In this document: positions 11,962 through 24,244 of the stretch, one piece after another
Layout of the letters: every line of letters starts with the position of its first letter
Numbering within the stretch: position 1 is the first letter of the stretch
NCBI RefSeq assembly: GCF_020171115.1
Contig: NC_058105.1
Location: 63,795,001-63,859,000 of the forward strand
DNA: 64,000 bases
From: Neogale vison
Lineage: Eukaryota > Chordata > Mammalia > Carnivora > Mustelidae
Reading direction: 5' to 3'
The notes under the pieces: generated by a model
The model's database searches: none
Told to the model about the DNA's origin: nothing
What the model saw: the letters and a program-made list of their open reading frames with translations, nothing else
Position numbers and translations under genes: made by a program

Positions 11962-12175
11962 ATCAGTCTCTAAGCACACTTGACCATTTGAATTTTTCCC
12001 CACTTCTTCCTCCACTCCACCAATGGACGCTAAAGTTGTGATTCTTTGAGAACACTTGCCAACATTTGTGATTTCTTGTGTTTTTTTTTTTTTTAATTTT
12101 AGCTGTTCTGACAGGTGTGAGGTAATATCTCATTGTGGTTTTTATTTGCATGACAGTGATGATTAGTTATTATGA
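11962..12175 (-). mobile_element. L1 ORF2 3' fragment
   Basis: Complement encodes a remnant of the ORF2p C terminus with the pattern M-Q-I-K-T-T-M-R-Y-Y-L-T-P-V-R at 11963-12151. Degraded; it abuts the L1 that starts near 12190. Confidence 0.75.
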
Positions 12176-12189
12176 CCATCTTTTTCTTT

Positions 12190-13475
12190 TTTTTACAGTC
12201 ATTTTATTTATTTAACTTTTTATTTGAATTCCAGTTAGTTAACATACAGTGTAATATTGGTTTCAGATGTACAACACAGTGATTCAACACTTCCATACAA
12301 CACTGGTGCTCATCACAGCAGATTCACTCCTTAATTTACATTGTCTATTTTACCCATCCTCCCAGTAACCATCAGTTTCTTCTCTATAGTTAAGGATCTG
12401 ATTCTTGGTTTGCCTCTTTCTCTTTTATACCCTTTGTTCATTTGTTTTGCTTCTTAAATTCCACATATGAGTGAGATTATATGGTATTTGTCTTTTGCTG
12501 ACTAACTTATTTTGCTTAATGTAATACACTAACTTATTTTGCTTAATGTAATACACTCTAGCTCCATCCATGTCATTGCAAATGGCAATATTTCATTCTT
12601 TTTTATGGCTGAGTGTGTCTGTTGGCCATACATATTTCAAGAGAATATATATCATTCTCTTGAAAAAATGTTTGTTGAAGTCTTCTAATTTTTAATTTTT
12701 TTTTGTTTTGAATTGTATATGTTCTTTATGTATTTTGGATTACCTTTCATCAGATATATCATTTACAGATATTTTCTCTTATTTGGTAGGCTACCTTCTT
12801 ATTTTATTGATGATTCCTTACAGGGCAAAAGCTTTTTATTTTGGTGTAGTCCAAATAGTTTAAATTTGATTTTGTTCCCTTCGCGAAAGGAGACATATCT
12901 AGAAAAATATTACCATGGCTGATATCAAAGAGATTATTACCTATGTTTTCTTCTAGGAGTTTTATGGTTTCAGGTCTCAAATTTAGGTCTTTAATCTATT
13001 TTTCATTTTTTGTGTATGGTATAAGAAAGTGGTCCAATTTAATTATTTTGCCTGTAGCTATTCAGTTTTGTCAGCACCATTTGTTGAAGTGGCCGTCTTT
13101 CTTGCTGAGTATCATTGCCTCCTTTCCATAGATTGATTGATGATGGTGAGTTTATTTTGGGGGTTCTCTATTCCATTGATCTATCTATTTTTGTGCCAGT
13201 ATCATACTGTTTTGATTACTACAGCTTTGTAGTCTATCTTAAAATCTGGGATTGTGATACCTCTGATTTTGTTCTTTTCCAAGATTTCAGTTTATTTGGG
13301 TACTAGGGACATTTTAACAATATTTTATTGTTATTGTTAATAATATTTTATTGTTATTGTTAATATTGTTAACAATATTAACAATAACAATATTTGCTCT
13401 GCCAATCTGTAAACATGAAATATCTTTCCATTGTGTCATGTTCAATTTCTTTCATCAGTCTTTATAGTTTTCATT
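12190..13475 (-). mobile_element. L1, 3' UTR and ORF2 pieces, minus strand
   Basis: Begins with the complement of the carnivore L1 3' UTR (near 'gttaacatacagtgtaatattgg') and runs into reverse ORF2 with deletions (for example near 12615-12650). Includes a short internal duplication at 12500-12555 ('aacttattttgcttaatgtaatacact' occurs twice). The palindrome at 13349 interrupts it near its end. Confidence 0.85.
13349..13392. repeat. 44-bp perfect palindrome
   Basis: Centre between 13370 and 13371 (TTGTT|AACAA); every base from 13349 to 13370 pairs with 13371 to 13392. It is built of TTGTTA/TAACAA units, and the left flank (13318-13348) repeats the same motif. It lies in the L1 where no such sequence is expected. 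Confidence 0.95.
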
Positions 13476-13479
13476 TATC

Positions 13480-16199
13480 ATTTAGGATAAACAGGATGGC
13501 AGAAGGGGAAATGCCACTGAATCTAGTAAAGAAGAAACTTTATCTGAGTGAAGTTTGTCTGATTTGCCATGGCTCATCAATATAGTCTCACCACACAGGA
13601 AATTCAGACCCTACCACACATGTTGTGCAGAAAATATCAAGTGGTTCAGCTAGGCTAGCTCTGTATACAACAGCTAGTAGATTCTTTCCATTGAGGGATG
13701 ATGGTAAAGGACCTCTCTTATTCTCGAGGTCACCTTAATGGGGTACCCAGTAGTAGGAATCAGTATGATAAAAGTGGGCTTCAGGTGAAGGTGAAGTGGT
13801 AAATGATAAAAGGAGAAATCATTAAAGAAGTGTTAAAATCAAAGTTGTACTTACTTCACTGTTTTGCCAGAGGCAATTCATTTCATTTATTCTTTCATTA
13901 ATTCATTTTGTAACATTTATTCAATAAGTATTTCTTGAGTACTCTCTGTTTGCAGGTAAATGAGAAAGGTATGAGAAAATATAAATTACAGATCTTACAC
14001 TCAAGTACTGTAAACTTAATGGAGATAGTGGATGTGTTCAAAATTAGCTACAACAAAGAGTAGTGATAATGAACTACCCCACATGGGAGCTAAGTTCCTT
14101 TATAACTCTAAAATTTCTAAGCTCCTTTATTTCTAAGTTCCTTTAATATTTTAAAATCCTGGCTTTATGATTTTAAATATTAAAAGAGGAGAACAGCATG
14201 TTATGAAGGCAGAGAGAAATATTAAGAATGATAAGAAAGATTTGGAGATATCATAGCAAAGGTACCATTTGATCTAGATATTTAGAGATTAGTACTTGTT
14301 ATAGAGAACACAGAAGAGGGCCTTTCCAGGGGAAAAACAAGAAAAAAAATGTACAATCAAATGTTTTAAGGCAGAAAAGTATTTCACTTTCTTTGGAAAA
14401 AAAACCACAAAATTTATCTAATCATTAGTTGCAAATAATAAAATCTGAGGTTTAAGATGCATTTTATTTTGATTTAACAGAGAGTACTTCTTAGATGTGC
14501 TGAAAGTAATTTCCATCTTCCCAGTTCTGCTGTTTTTATTTTATTTTTAATATTCTCATCTGTTTGTTGTTTACACAACACTGTTTCACAGTTGGTATGT
14601 TAACGTGTTTTACTCTATTTGAATTCCATATTATCCACATAATCTTAAGTCCAAATGACAAATTAGAAATGAAAAATTAAATATTTAAGTGACTTTGCCA
14701 ACTGAACAAAAAAAATGAAAATTCTAAAGCATGCAAAAAATACATCTTGGAGATATAGAGGCACTAACAAAGCATTTCAGTATTTGAAGAAAATTAAAAA
14801 TTCAATCTGATTGATATCCTTATATATAACTCTGAGTGACTCTTCTACACGTACACATTCTTGTACTAGGCCCTGAAAAGGAGGACTCTGGTTTTAGAGT
14901 CCAGTGAAGGAACTAAAATCCAAAAGCACAAATAAACTTATGGCAAGACAATGCCCAGTGGAATATCAAAAAGAACTATTAAAGTATGCAGAAAACAAAT
15001 TTTTGTGAGATCTCACAACTTAAAAATTAAGACCTGATATGATTATCACAGTCTATTAGTGGAACAAGTGCCACAAAGTTTGGCCATTTAATAGGACAAA
15101 AAGTCCTTTCTTTAGGGTTTTGGTGCTTTGAGCTTTTCTTTCTATTTCATTCTCTTTTTTTTTTCTAATTTCTTTCCTTCCTCTTTCTTTTCCCTCTTTC
15201 ATTTTTTCCTCTTTCTTTTCTTTCTTCCACTTTCTTTCTTTTCCTCTTTTATCCTTTCTTTACAGAAACTGCACTCACTCATCTATACGTAATCCTTGGA
15301 GTTCATCACATTTCCATTAATAGTTCTCATTTCCTCCCTTCCATCCTCACCATCCCTTTCAGGTCAATACAAGCAAGGCTTTGCTAATCAAATAACATTT
15401 TCCCATAATCTCCCCCTTTTAACTTCCTCTACAATTTCCACCAAGTTCCACTAATTTCAAAAATTTAACTTAAATTTGTCTAACATAGTGTCTGGTGTAT
15501 ATTGGATTTGGCCTTTTTTCCATTTAATTTCTCATTTATAGACATTATCAGGGAAGGCAGTTTCTGTAAGAAGAATTTATCTTTATAAGCATCTCATTTT
15601 ATTTTAATAATTCTTTCCCCAGTCTCACCACAAAATATAAAGTTGAATACATTAAAAATATTGTAAAAGACTTGGGTCAGAACTTCAGGCACATTAGAAA
15701 TATAAGCATATTTATTTTGCACTCCACATTTAAGTATGGACATGTAATACATACATACTTTGTCAAATTTAAAAAAAGAACAAGTAACAATAAATTAATG
15801 GGATGTGTGTGTATGTGCTCTTTTTTCTTCCAGAACATCATAAAGAGCTGATACACTCTCAGCTTGGTTTGTGAATATTATGTCTGTTATAACTTCATAC
15901 TTCATTACATTGAGTTTCTTCATACATGAAAGTAGACACCTTATCTGAGGTTATGCATTCTCCACCTCTAAGAGATGCATATCAATGCATAGTTTTTGTG
16001 TTTCTTTCTTTGTTGCTACAAATCTCACATAACTGAAAACATTTCCAAAGTGTTGCCTCTGTCAGTCATTGCAGTAGCATTTCTATATTCCACAGGGTAG
16101 TTTTAAAGCAAAGGAACTGAGATGGCCTCTTGCATTCTTAAATATTGTATCAAGCCTTGATTTTCCAGATTAATTTTCATTTTGAAGGTTACAAGCTTT
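13480..16199. other. Unique non-coding DNA with a pyrimidine tract
   Basis: No gene recognised. A short frame at 13394-13585 contains M-A-E-G-E-M-P-L-N-L-V but resembles nothing I know and stops at once. Around 13880-13960 the phrase 'taacatttattcaataagtatttcttgagtact' looks like an ancient L2/MIR-type remnant. A pyrimidine tract lies at 15138-15262. Confidence 0.5.
15138..15262. repeat. Polypyrimidine (CTTT/CCTTT) tract
   Basis: About 125 bases almost wholly C and T on the plus strand, with irregular CTTT units. Confidence 0.9.
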
Positions 16200-16395
16200 T
16201 TTAAAAAATATTTTATTTCCTTCTTTGACAGACAGAGATCACAAGTAGGCAGAAAGGCAGGCAGAGGAGGGGACAGCGGGGGGAAGCAGACTCCCTACCT
16301 GCGGAGCAGAGAGCCCAATGTGGGGCTTGATCCCAGGACCTTGAGATCATGACCTGAGCCCAAGGCAGAGGCTTAACCCACTGAGCCAGGCACCC
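16200..16395 (-). mobile_element. Carnivore SINE
   Basis: Antisense SINE from the T-rich tail to 'gagccaggcaccc', with a few bases missing in the head. No target duplication found. Confidence 0.9.
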
Positions 16396-17239
16396 AAAGG
16401 GCACATGCTCTTCAGCATGGGTAATCTTCACTTTGCAGCAGAGATAGTTTTCAAAAGTGAATTGAAGTGAATTTCTGCACTTTTCTCATGGCTAAAGATT
16501 AGACGACAGCTACTTTATTTATTTATTTTTTTACTCTAGCCAAAAATCCAGTAATGAGAAGTTATAGTCAAGGCTACCACATTTCCCAAATCAAATAAAG
16601 ACATATTGTACAATAAAATATAATGTTTGTAATTCATTTTATACTAGAAAATTTAGATTAAATAGACAGCAATCCTGTTAATGTGAGCATCTGGTACAGT
16701 GACTTATTTCTCTTTTCTTTTACTTAATTAATGCTCTCCCCACAAAGCCCTAATTAAACAATTTTACTAAGAATTTTTTTACCAAGGCAGCAATATGCTA
16801 GGCACTATCGGTCACAGGAATAATTACTATTTATTCTTTTAATGATTTATTGCCATTAATAAAATTTTCATATGCATATAAGTGTACTTGTCACTCCTAA
16901 TAACTTGTGAAAAAAAAGCAGAGGGCAAGTCAGTTTTGTAGAAGCCAAAAGAAATACATTGATATATTTAAAGTTACATAACAATTATGTGGATTCAAGT
17001 ACAGGTTTTTGAAATCATATGTCAGTCCTCTTTCCACTCTGCCTATAGCATAAAATAGAATCCTTAAGTTTAGAGAGTTTACAATCTAGATTGAGAATAG
17101 TCAAACAAAAATAAACTAAAACAATATTATAACATAGCAATGTCAGAGCTGACAAGGGAAGTAGATTGGAAAATAACTTTGAGGGCTGAGAATGAATAAA
17201 GGCTGACATAGTGGCATACTGAACTCTGCAGAGATGTAA
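16396..17239. other. Unique non-coding DNA
   Basis: AT-rich; no gene or named repeat seen. Confidence 0.45.
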
Positions 17240-18010
17240 AATTTCTATACATTAAAATATAACTTAAAAAGTAAATAATGGATCAAGAAAATATGCAACA
17301 AATATAACATGAAAAGCTACTCTTTATAGTCTATATAAAGAACCTATAGAAATTAAAACAAAGACATTAAAGTCCAAACAGATAACTGGGCAAAGAACAT
17401 GAGCAGACAATTTGTAAGAGAGGATATAATAGCAAATCTACCTGTGATAAATGTTCAGCCTTGTTATGACAATGTATAGAGAAATAGAAAAAAAAACAAA
17501 TAAATATTATTTTGAATATTACAAAACTGCAACGTTAGAGGATAATACACAAAATTAATGTGTGCATAAATCTAGAGCTGTCTTAAATTGCTGGTGACAT
17601 AAGAGCCATGACGACATGCATACTCTTTCCCTCAAAAACCTCATTCCTAAAAATTTATTTTCAGGAAATCATCTAAATGCCGAGAATTGCATGCCTAAAA
17701 ATATTAATCAAAACATTATTTATAATAACAAAAGAGTAGGGGAGGCAACTCAAGTACCTAACAATAAGGGAAATCATGAGTAAAATATGATGTATGTGTA
17801 TTACAGATTGTTATAAGACTATTAAAAACAATCTGTGTAAAGGTGGTACCTGAAGCGAGCACAACAATAAGGGAAATCATGAGTAAAATATGATGTATGT
17901 GTATTAAAGATTGTTATAAGACTATTAAAAACAATCTGTGTAAAGGTGGTACCAAAATGGAAAATAAAATACTTATGAAACATTAATTGATAAAAAATTC
18001 TGTCGGCAAT
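17240..18010 (+). mobile_element. Ancient L1 ORF2 3' fragment
   Basis: Strongly diverged but follows the L1 order: 'atataaagaacctatagaaatt', 'actgggcaaagaacatgagcagacaatt', 'ttataataacaaaagagtagg', 'caactcaagtacctaacaataaggg'. No open frame survives. Contains the tandem duplication listed next. Confidence 0.65.
17761..17953. repeat. Local tandem duplication (two ~90-bp copies, 103-bp period)
   Basis: 17761-17850 and 17864-17953 are nearly identical (I see one difference, ...TATTACAG versus TATTAAAG). A 13-base spacer, TGAAGCGAGCACA, separates them and matches neither copy. Confidence 0.95.
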
Positions 18011-19834
18011 GAAAATATACATACAACACGACTGAAATATTCAAGGTCCCAAAACTCATAAGTGATGATAGAGGGGTGGGAGACAAAACCAACATTATCA
18101 AAAAGAGTAAGTTTTCCATTTAGGGACCTAGAATTCTGGATCAGTTTCTCCACCCTATCTCTCTATTCATTTCTCAAGTATTTTATGTTTTACTGTTTTC
18201 TATAAAGAAAATTTTCAAATAAGTAATTTATTAAGAAATAAAGAAGTTGAAGATTCAAGACCAAGTGAATAATTGCTAAAGAAATTCAGAGACGGGCTTA
18301 ATGGCTTGGAAAGGCTTAAGAAAGGTGAGATTTGACAGAATTGGAGGCATGGCTAGAAGTTACTGAGGTGAAGGGAATAAAGTTGAGTATTCCCAAGGTG
18401 ATACAAAGACTGAAAAAACTTGGTGGTAGCAGTATAGACCAAGCTGTGTTTAGGGAATAGTCAATAAAGGGATATGTATGAGGAGCTAAAGCTACTGAAG
18501 GGAAGTTGGGGCCAAAGTGTGAGGTGATTTTAACTTTAAGACAAAAAGTTTTTGCTTTTTTTCCTGGAAGCAATGGAGCACCACTTAAGATGTTTTCATT
18601 TTTTCTCTTTATCTTTTAAATAAGCTGCATTTTTGAAAGATTGATACCATGGCAGAGCCAAAGATGGACTGGAACAGGCAGAGAGAACACTCAAGAGGCT
18701 TTCAAAGTAAAGTGAGAGTGAACTGGTAAGAGACTGCAGTGAGGATGACAGTGCTATAAATATAAAGGAAGGGTGTGAAAGATGCTCTCTGAGAGCGCAT
18801 GACAGAATATGGTGGATGATTGGATATGGAGTTTAGGAAGAGGGAAAATATTGTCTAATTTCCTAACACTCCTCACAACCCTACAAAAGGTTGTTGTTGG
18901 CTCCTACTTACAGTTCAATGCTATTGGTTCCTACTTACAGCTCAAATAATTTTGAATTAATTTTGTACATTTTTCCTCCTAAACATTTCACACTGCCTTC
19001 TAAGATAATCAGAGACCTACTAGGCAAAACCAGTCACCATTCTAATACAAAATTATTGCTGAAGTCCAGCAAACAGAGCAGCTACAGAGACTTTTTGGAT
19101 TGAGAAAAAAAAAGTGAACTATACCAAAGAAGTATAGATTTATAGGCCCAGTTCTTCAATTTGTAAAAGACAAAACTGAGGGCACAAGAGGAGTCCTGAC
19201 TAGAGGGTTTGCTGTCTTTGTTTGCCCCCAGTATCCCTTGTTTGGCAAAACTCATTTCTTCACAGCAGTAGTTTTTTTATGTTGCCCACCTCTGATTAGG
19301 AGTGACAATCTGCAGTGTGACTAGAGGGTGATGGTTTCCTTAACATATAGCATGGAACTCAGGGAGTGGTTTTTTTGGCTTTTGTTTTGTTTTCTTTTTT
19401 GATGATGAATGAGGTCCTGGTTTCTACTAGAAATGCTATCACATAATACGTCAGTTTTATGTCAAGTGTTCTGACATTTTTATAGTCTTTCCATTAAAAA
19501 AATACTCTCATCACAGGGTCTTTTAAAAATACAACCAGAGGACAGGTAAAGGGGCAAAAAATGATTTATAAAATCTCCTTCATTGATCAGGCATGAAAAA
19601 CCAAAACCACATAAACCAAAAACATTTTCTACTCTGAAAATTGTTGTTACAACTCAGCAATAAATAGATGCACAGTGAAGATTCAAAGAAAAGCTTTGAA
19701 TTACTATGCTGACTTTATGATATCAATCAATTACTGTGACAGTGATGAAGCTTTGGAACACACCCTCAGGCCAAGGCTAACATGATCAGAGCTGCTTTCA
19801 TGTAGTCACTATGCTGTCAGAATATTCTAACCTA
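18011..19834. other. Unrecognised non-coding DNA
   Basis: No gene. The part at 18300-18830 ('ctggaagcaatggagcaccacttaagatgttttc') reads like an ancient interspersed repeat I cannot name. Open frames there are short and unlike known proteins. A TTGGCTCCTACTTACAGTTC-type 20-25 bp unit is repeated at 18896-18945. Confidence 0.4.
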
Positions 19835-19849
19835 GAAAGGGAGGCAGCA

Positions 19850-19934
19850 TCTCTGTCAAGCTGTGCTCACTTGCTCTCTCTCTCTCTATCCCTGACAAAT
19901 AAATAAATAAAATCTTAAAAAAAAAAGAAAGAAA
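19850..19934 (+). mobile_element. 5'-truncated carnivore SINE
   Basis: Only the CT tract and the (AAAT)n/A-rich tail remain. It is bounded by a perfect 15-bp TSD GAAAGGGAGGCAGCA at 19835-19849 and 19935-19949, so the truncation happened during insertion. Confidence 0.9.
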
Positions 19935-19949
19935 GAAAGGGAGGCAGCA

Positions 19950-21024
19950 GGCTCTGTGGGGGTAAGAAGAGCAAAGCGGTGTGAAAAGGTGCACAAAGGG
20001 TGAGGGGGGAAATCCCAGACATTTTCTTGGTGAGAACTACAGACAGATTAATATTAAATGGACATTAAGAGATGATTGCAGCACCTGTGCTCACTGTGAC
20101 CCAGAGTAAATTATCACAGTGTGTTTCTGGATCCACCTGAAGACCAGAATACAGATTCTAAAGATCATCCTTCACACCTGTTCATTTCTTGTCATTAGCC
20201 ACTGTGTGTGTGTGTGTGTGTGTGTGCGCGCGCCAAGATATGAATATCAGTCATATCTTGAGCCAAATGCTGTTAAAATTTAAAAAAAAAAACCTTTCAT
20301 ACAGGTTATAGACTTCTGAATTCTGATGGAATAAACAAAACAAACAACAACAACAACAAAAGTCTATACCAAGAGAAAGTTCCTGAAAAGAAAAACTGAA
20401 TATGAAAAGAGGAAATAATTTAGCATTGGCAAGGATTTTTTTAAGTTATTTTTGTTTGATTTTCTGTGAAAAATGTTTTTGTGGAAAAGGAATATAAGCT
20501 TAATTATCAATAACAGCTGGGTCGGAAAAGACACTAAACCCAAGAGGTGGCAGACTACAGTAGAAAGAAATGAGGAAACATAGGCTTCCAGACTCCCTTT
20601 CCTGGTAACTGACTGTGAACTTTGGGCAAAACACTATTCACTAGGCAGCTACAGAGGAAATTGAACCAAACTTTTAAGGTCCCATCCAAATATCACATTT
20701 TATGATTCTATGAGGTCTCATTCTTTTTTTCTGTTTTTGAAAGAACAAATCCTTTGAACATAACTATTTTAATAGTGTCCTCTCTGAGGAACCCAATGAG
20801 AAGCCACAAATATATTTATAACAATAATCTTGCCTTCATGTAGACGTTAGTTATGTCATGACCCTCAATTTGGGGACTGGGTTCTTTTTTTGTGCAATTG
20901 GGAATCTACAGTACTCCTAATTAAGACTTTTTCATCCAAATCTTGTTCTTCTAACCCCCAAATACACCCGTTTAAAGATTATACTGATGAATATCAGGCA
21001 GCCAGCAAGGAGCAGGAATATGGT
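19950..21024. other. Unique DNA with a TG run and an MIR remnant
   Basis: (TG)n with CG cap at 20201-20233. At about 20555-20645 'aggcttccagactccctttcctggtaactgactgtgaactttgggcaaaac' has the MIR pattern (patient-like 'ctgtgtgacctTGGGCAA'). No gene seen. Confidence 0.55.
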
Positions 21025-21041
21025 AAAGAAGCAGAAGTATC

Positions 21042-21673
21042 CTTTCTGATGGAGGCATAATACTCCACAGTGTATATGGACCACATCTTCCTTATCCATT
21101 CGTCCGTTGAAGGGCATCTTGGTTCTTTCTACAGTTTGGCGACCGTGGTCATTGCTGCTATGAACACTGGGGTACAATTTGGATACATTTTATTTCTCTT
21201 TGTTGTCTGATTGCTGTTGCTAGGACTTCTAATACTACGTTGAACAAGAGTGGTGAGAGTGGGCATCTTTGTTGTGCTCCTGATCTCAATGGGAAGGCTG
21301 TGAGCTTTTTCCCATTGAGGATGATATTTGCTGTGGGTCTTTCATAGATAGATTTTATGAAGTTCTGCTGAGTGATATAAGTCAAGCAGAGAGAGTCAAT
21401 TATCATATGGTTTCACTTATTTGTGGAGCATAACAAATAACATAGAGGACATAGAGAGATGGAGAGGAGAAGGGAGTTGAGGGAAATTGGAAGGGGAGGT
21501 GAACCATGGGAGACTATGGACTCTGAAAAACAATCTGAGGGCTTTGAAGGGGCGGGGGGTGGGTGGGAGGTTGGGGTGCCAGGTGGTGGGTATTAAGGAG
21601 GGCACAGATTGCTTGGAGCACTGGGTGTGGTGCAAAGCAATGAATTCTGTTATGCTGAAAAGAAATTTTAAAA
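21042..21673 (+). mobile_element. 5'-inverted L1 with an internal deletion
   Basis: Bounded by a perfect 17-bp TSD AAAGAAGCAGAAGTATC at 21025-21041 and 21674-21690. 21042-21366 is inverted (minus): it reads from the RT region directly into the ORF2 3' end, joined near 21180 with the sequence between missing. 21367-21673 is the L1 3' end in plus orientation with its A-rich tail. Confidence 0.93.
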
Positions 21674-21690
21674 AAAGAAGCAGAAGTATC

Positions 21691-22600
21691 TGCTTCCCGA
21701 TTTTCTAAAAGAAATTACATACTGGAAAACTGAAAACTCCTCATTACTAAGCAAACACACATTTGATGATTTTAGGGCCATGAAACTGTGTGCAGGTTTA
21801 GCTCTGCTGATTCTTGCCATAATGGAGAGACTGGAATATAAAGACTAGAGGGCCCAGGCCTGTCATTCAACATTCCAGTCTATGTTCAGAGAGAACAAAC
21901 ATCAAACATAAGTCACAGAAGCAAATACAGAGGCCTACCGTTCTGATGGAGAGTTCCTCATCACAACTGCCAAAGCTGCTTAAAATGCAAATGAGGAATG
22001 GGAATGAGGCCTGGAGTCTTGTTAGGGCCCTCAGTGATTTAAATAGGGCTTGTGTATACAATAAATAAAGCCTACTCTATGCACTCCCCAGGCAGGCAGT
22101 GTGTGGAAGGGGAAAAAGCCAAGTAGAAGCAAGCCTGGAAAGAACGGTGCTGGGGTGGGGGACCATGGTGGGCAGGGGGCACATGATGGTTCTTTCTTAT
22201 GATATACCTGGAAAGAGGAGGAAAAGGGGGAAACTGGGATTTCATTATGCCTTAAGGTCAGCGTTTTCCCCCAAAGACATGGCTCTAATTTTCTAATGAA
22301 TATCAGTGAATAATCAAGATTTTCTAGGTTGGGTGTTGGCAAAGGGTTGAAGGTCTGTTTAGTGGTAAATATATATAAAGAAAAAAAAAAGACACTAAAT
22401 TTCTGGTAAAAGTATTATTTCCTAAGTGAGTCATAGATCAAAGCAGTTATGTTTATTTGTGCATTTGAGTTATATTTATTTGTGCATTTGGCTTAGAGGT
22501 TTCAAGGTCAAAAGGGAAATAAAGGTGTTACAGTTTAAGAGGACAAAACTTAAGGAAGTGGAAAATTCCTTAGCTCCTCTTTCTATTAGACAATAGTCTG
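21691..22600. other. Unique non-coding DNA
   Basis: Somewhat GC-richer around 22080-22200 (G-rich 'ggtgctggggtgggggaccatggtgggcagggggc'). Short frames on both strands resemble nothing known. Confidence 0.4.
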
Positions 22601-22790
22601 GGGGCGCCTGGGTGGATCAGTGGGTTAAAGCCTCTGCCTTCGGGCTCAGATCATGATCTCAGGGTCCTGGGATCAAGCCCCACATTAGACTTTCTGCTCA
22701 GCAGGGAGTCTGTCCCCCCCCCCCGCCTGCTTCTCTAAGTACTTGTGATCTCTGTCTGTCAAATAAATATAATAAAGTCTTTAAAAAAAA
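22601..22790 (+). mobile_element. Carnivore SINE
   Basis: Starts GGGGCGCCTGGGTGGATCAG, has a C-run in place of part of the CT tract and an A-rich end. No target duplication found. Confidence 0.93.
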
Positions 22791-23871
22791 TTCTGCCAGG
22801 ATGTTCTAGTTAATTCTCTGAAGTTTTGTTTTGCTTTGTTTGTTTGTCTTTAAGATCAGTTTAGTAGCTGGAATCTAGTCAAATAGCATCAAGGCAGGCT
22901 GGTTGTTATTCCTGATCTGATCTTGGTCGTCAGTTATATCCCTTACATTCCAGAATTGGGCATCTTTTTAATTCCCCTCTCCCTGTCAATACTCCAGTTC
23001 TTCATATTTTAGGGTATTAGTTTGTGACATGATGAAAAGTGCAGCTTAGAAAGACCGAGGCCAAATTCTGCTATTTAATATCCTGGGTGATGTACAGATT
23101 GAACAAACGTAAGTTATACAAGTATTCAGTCCTCGTGAACTGCTCCCAGGAGTCTCTGATTGTGGCCTCTAATTTCTACTGCCTTAGCGCTCTGAAATTA
23201 TATTTACATATCCTGGCTTCCACTGTCTACTTTACAATCTTCCTAAATCTACTGTCTTGCTTCTCCAAATTTGTCTATCTAAGAGAAGATTCTAAAAATA
23301 CCACAAGACGCTTTTTATCCAGTTAATAGGTGAGATATCATAAGAAGAATATATCATTTATCCCATAATCTTATTAGCTGCTGAATATTGGCCTGTGTGA
23401 AGCCATAAAATTCATACTATAGTGATAATATCTGCTTACAGAGAAAACCCTTAAATCTGGCCTCTCTGTAGCATCTTGGCTATTGCTAACAGACATCAGC
23501 CATTTGATTTCAAATTAAAGCTTACAACTTGTACAATGATTTAATTTTAATATTATTGTAATTGAATCTCTATTCAAAAAAAAAAAAGACTTTCTCAGTC
23601 TTGACACCAATGATTTTCAGTAGAAATGTTCTTATACCAAACTAAATGATCAGTCTTAGACAAGGCAATCTGAGCCCTTAAGGGTTTTGGTCCTCAATGT
23701 ATTCCTTTTTACTCAACCTTTTTTCCCACTTTACTTCTCCTAGGGTCAAGGAAGGATATTTCACATTAGGCTAATTTATTTGAGCTACTAGTAAGAGAAA
23801 TTTTTTCTTTCTGGGCTATAAAATTAAATAAAACAAGAGCTGTTACCAACAGTATCTGTAAGATAGTTGAA
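22791..23871. other. Unique non-coding DNA
   Basis: No gene or named repeat. A 95-codon frame at 23039-23326 has no family resemblance. Confidence 0.4.
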
Positions 23872-23884
23872 ATGTTACTACTTT

Positions 23885-24056
23885 TTTTAAAAGACTTTTT
23901 ATTTGTCAGAGAGAGAGAGAGAGCACAAGCAAGGGGAGCTGCAGGCCGAAGGAGAAGCAAGCTCCCTGCTGAGCAAGGAGCCATTGTGGGACTCTCTTGG
24001 GATCATCACCTGAGCTGAAGGCAAACACTTAACACTGAACCACCCAGGCATCCCAT
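23885..24056 (-). mobile_element. Carnivore SINE
   Basis: Antisense copy with (GA)n tract. TSD ATGTTACTACTTT / ATGTTGCTACTTT at 23872-23884 and 24057-24069. Confidence 0.92.
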
Positions 24057-24244
24057 ATGTTGCTACTTTCAAAAACAAATTTGAAGCCAAATGGAGCATT
24101 TTGTTGTTTTAATTTTACTTGCTGTTAATAAAGCACTAGTTCTTTTTTCAATGAAAAGACAAAAGAAAGCAAAGAAAAACCTGATTGAAATTTCACACTG
24201 TTAAAAACTTTTATAAAATAATTTAAGAAAACAGCACTTTAAAG

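Noticed and set aside
18316..18573. An 85-codon minus-strand frame
   Set aside because: No domain, no start context or neighbouring exon signals, and a composition like the surrounding non-coding DNA.
22031..22342. A 103-codon minus-strand frame rich in proline
   Set aside because: Low-complexity composition from a G-rich plus strand; no family resemblance or splice support.
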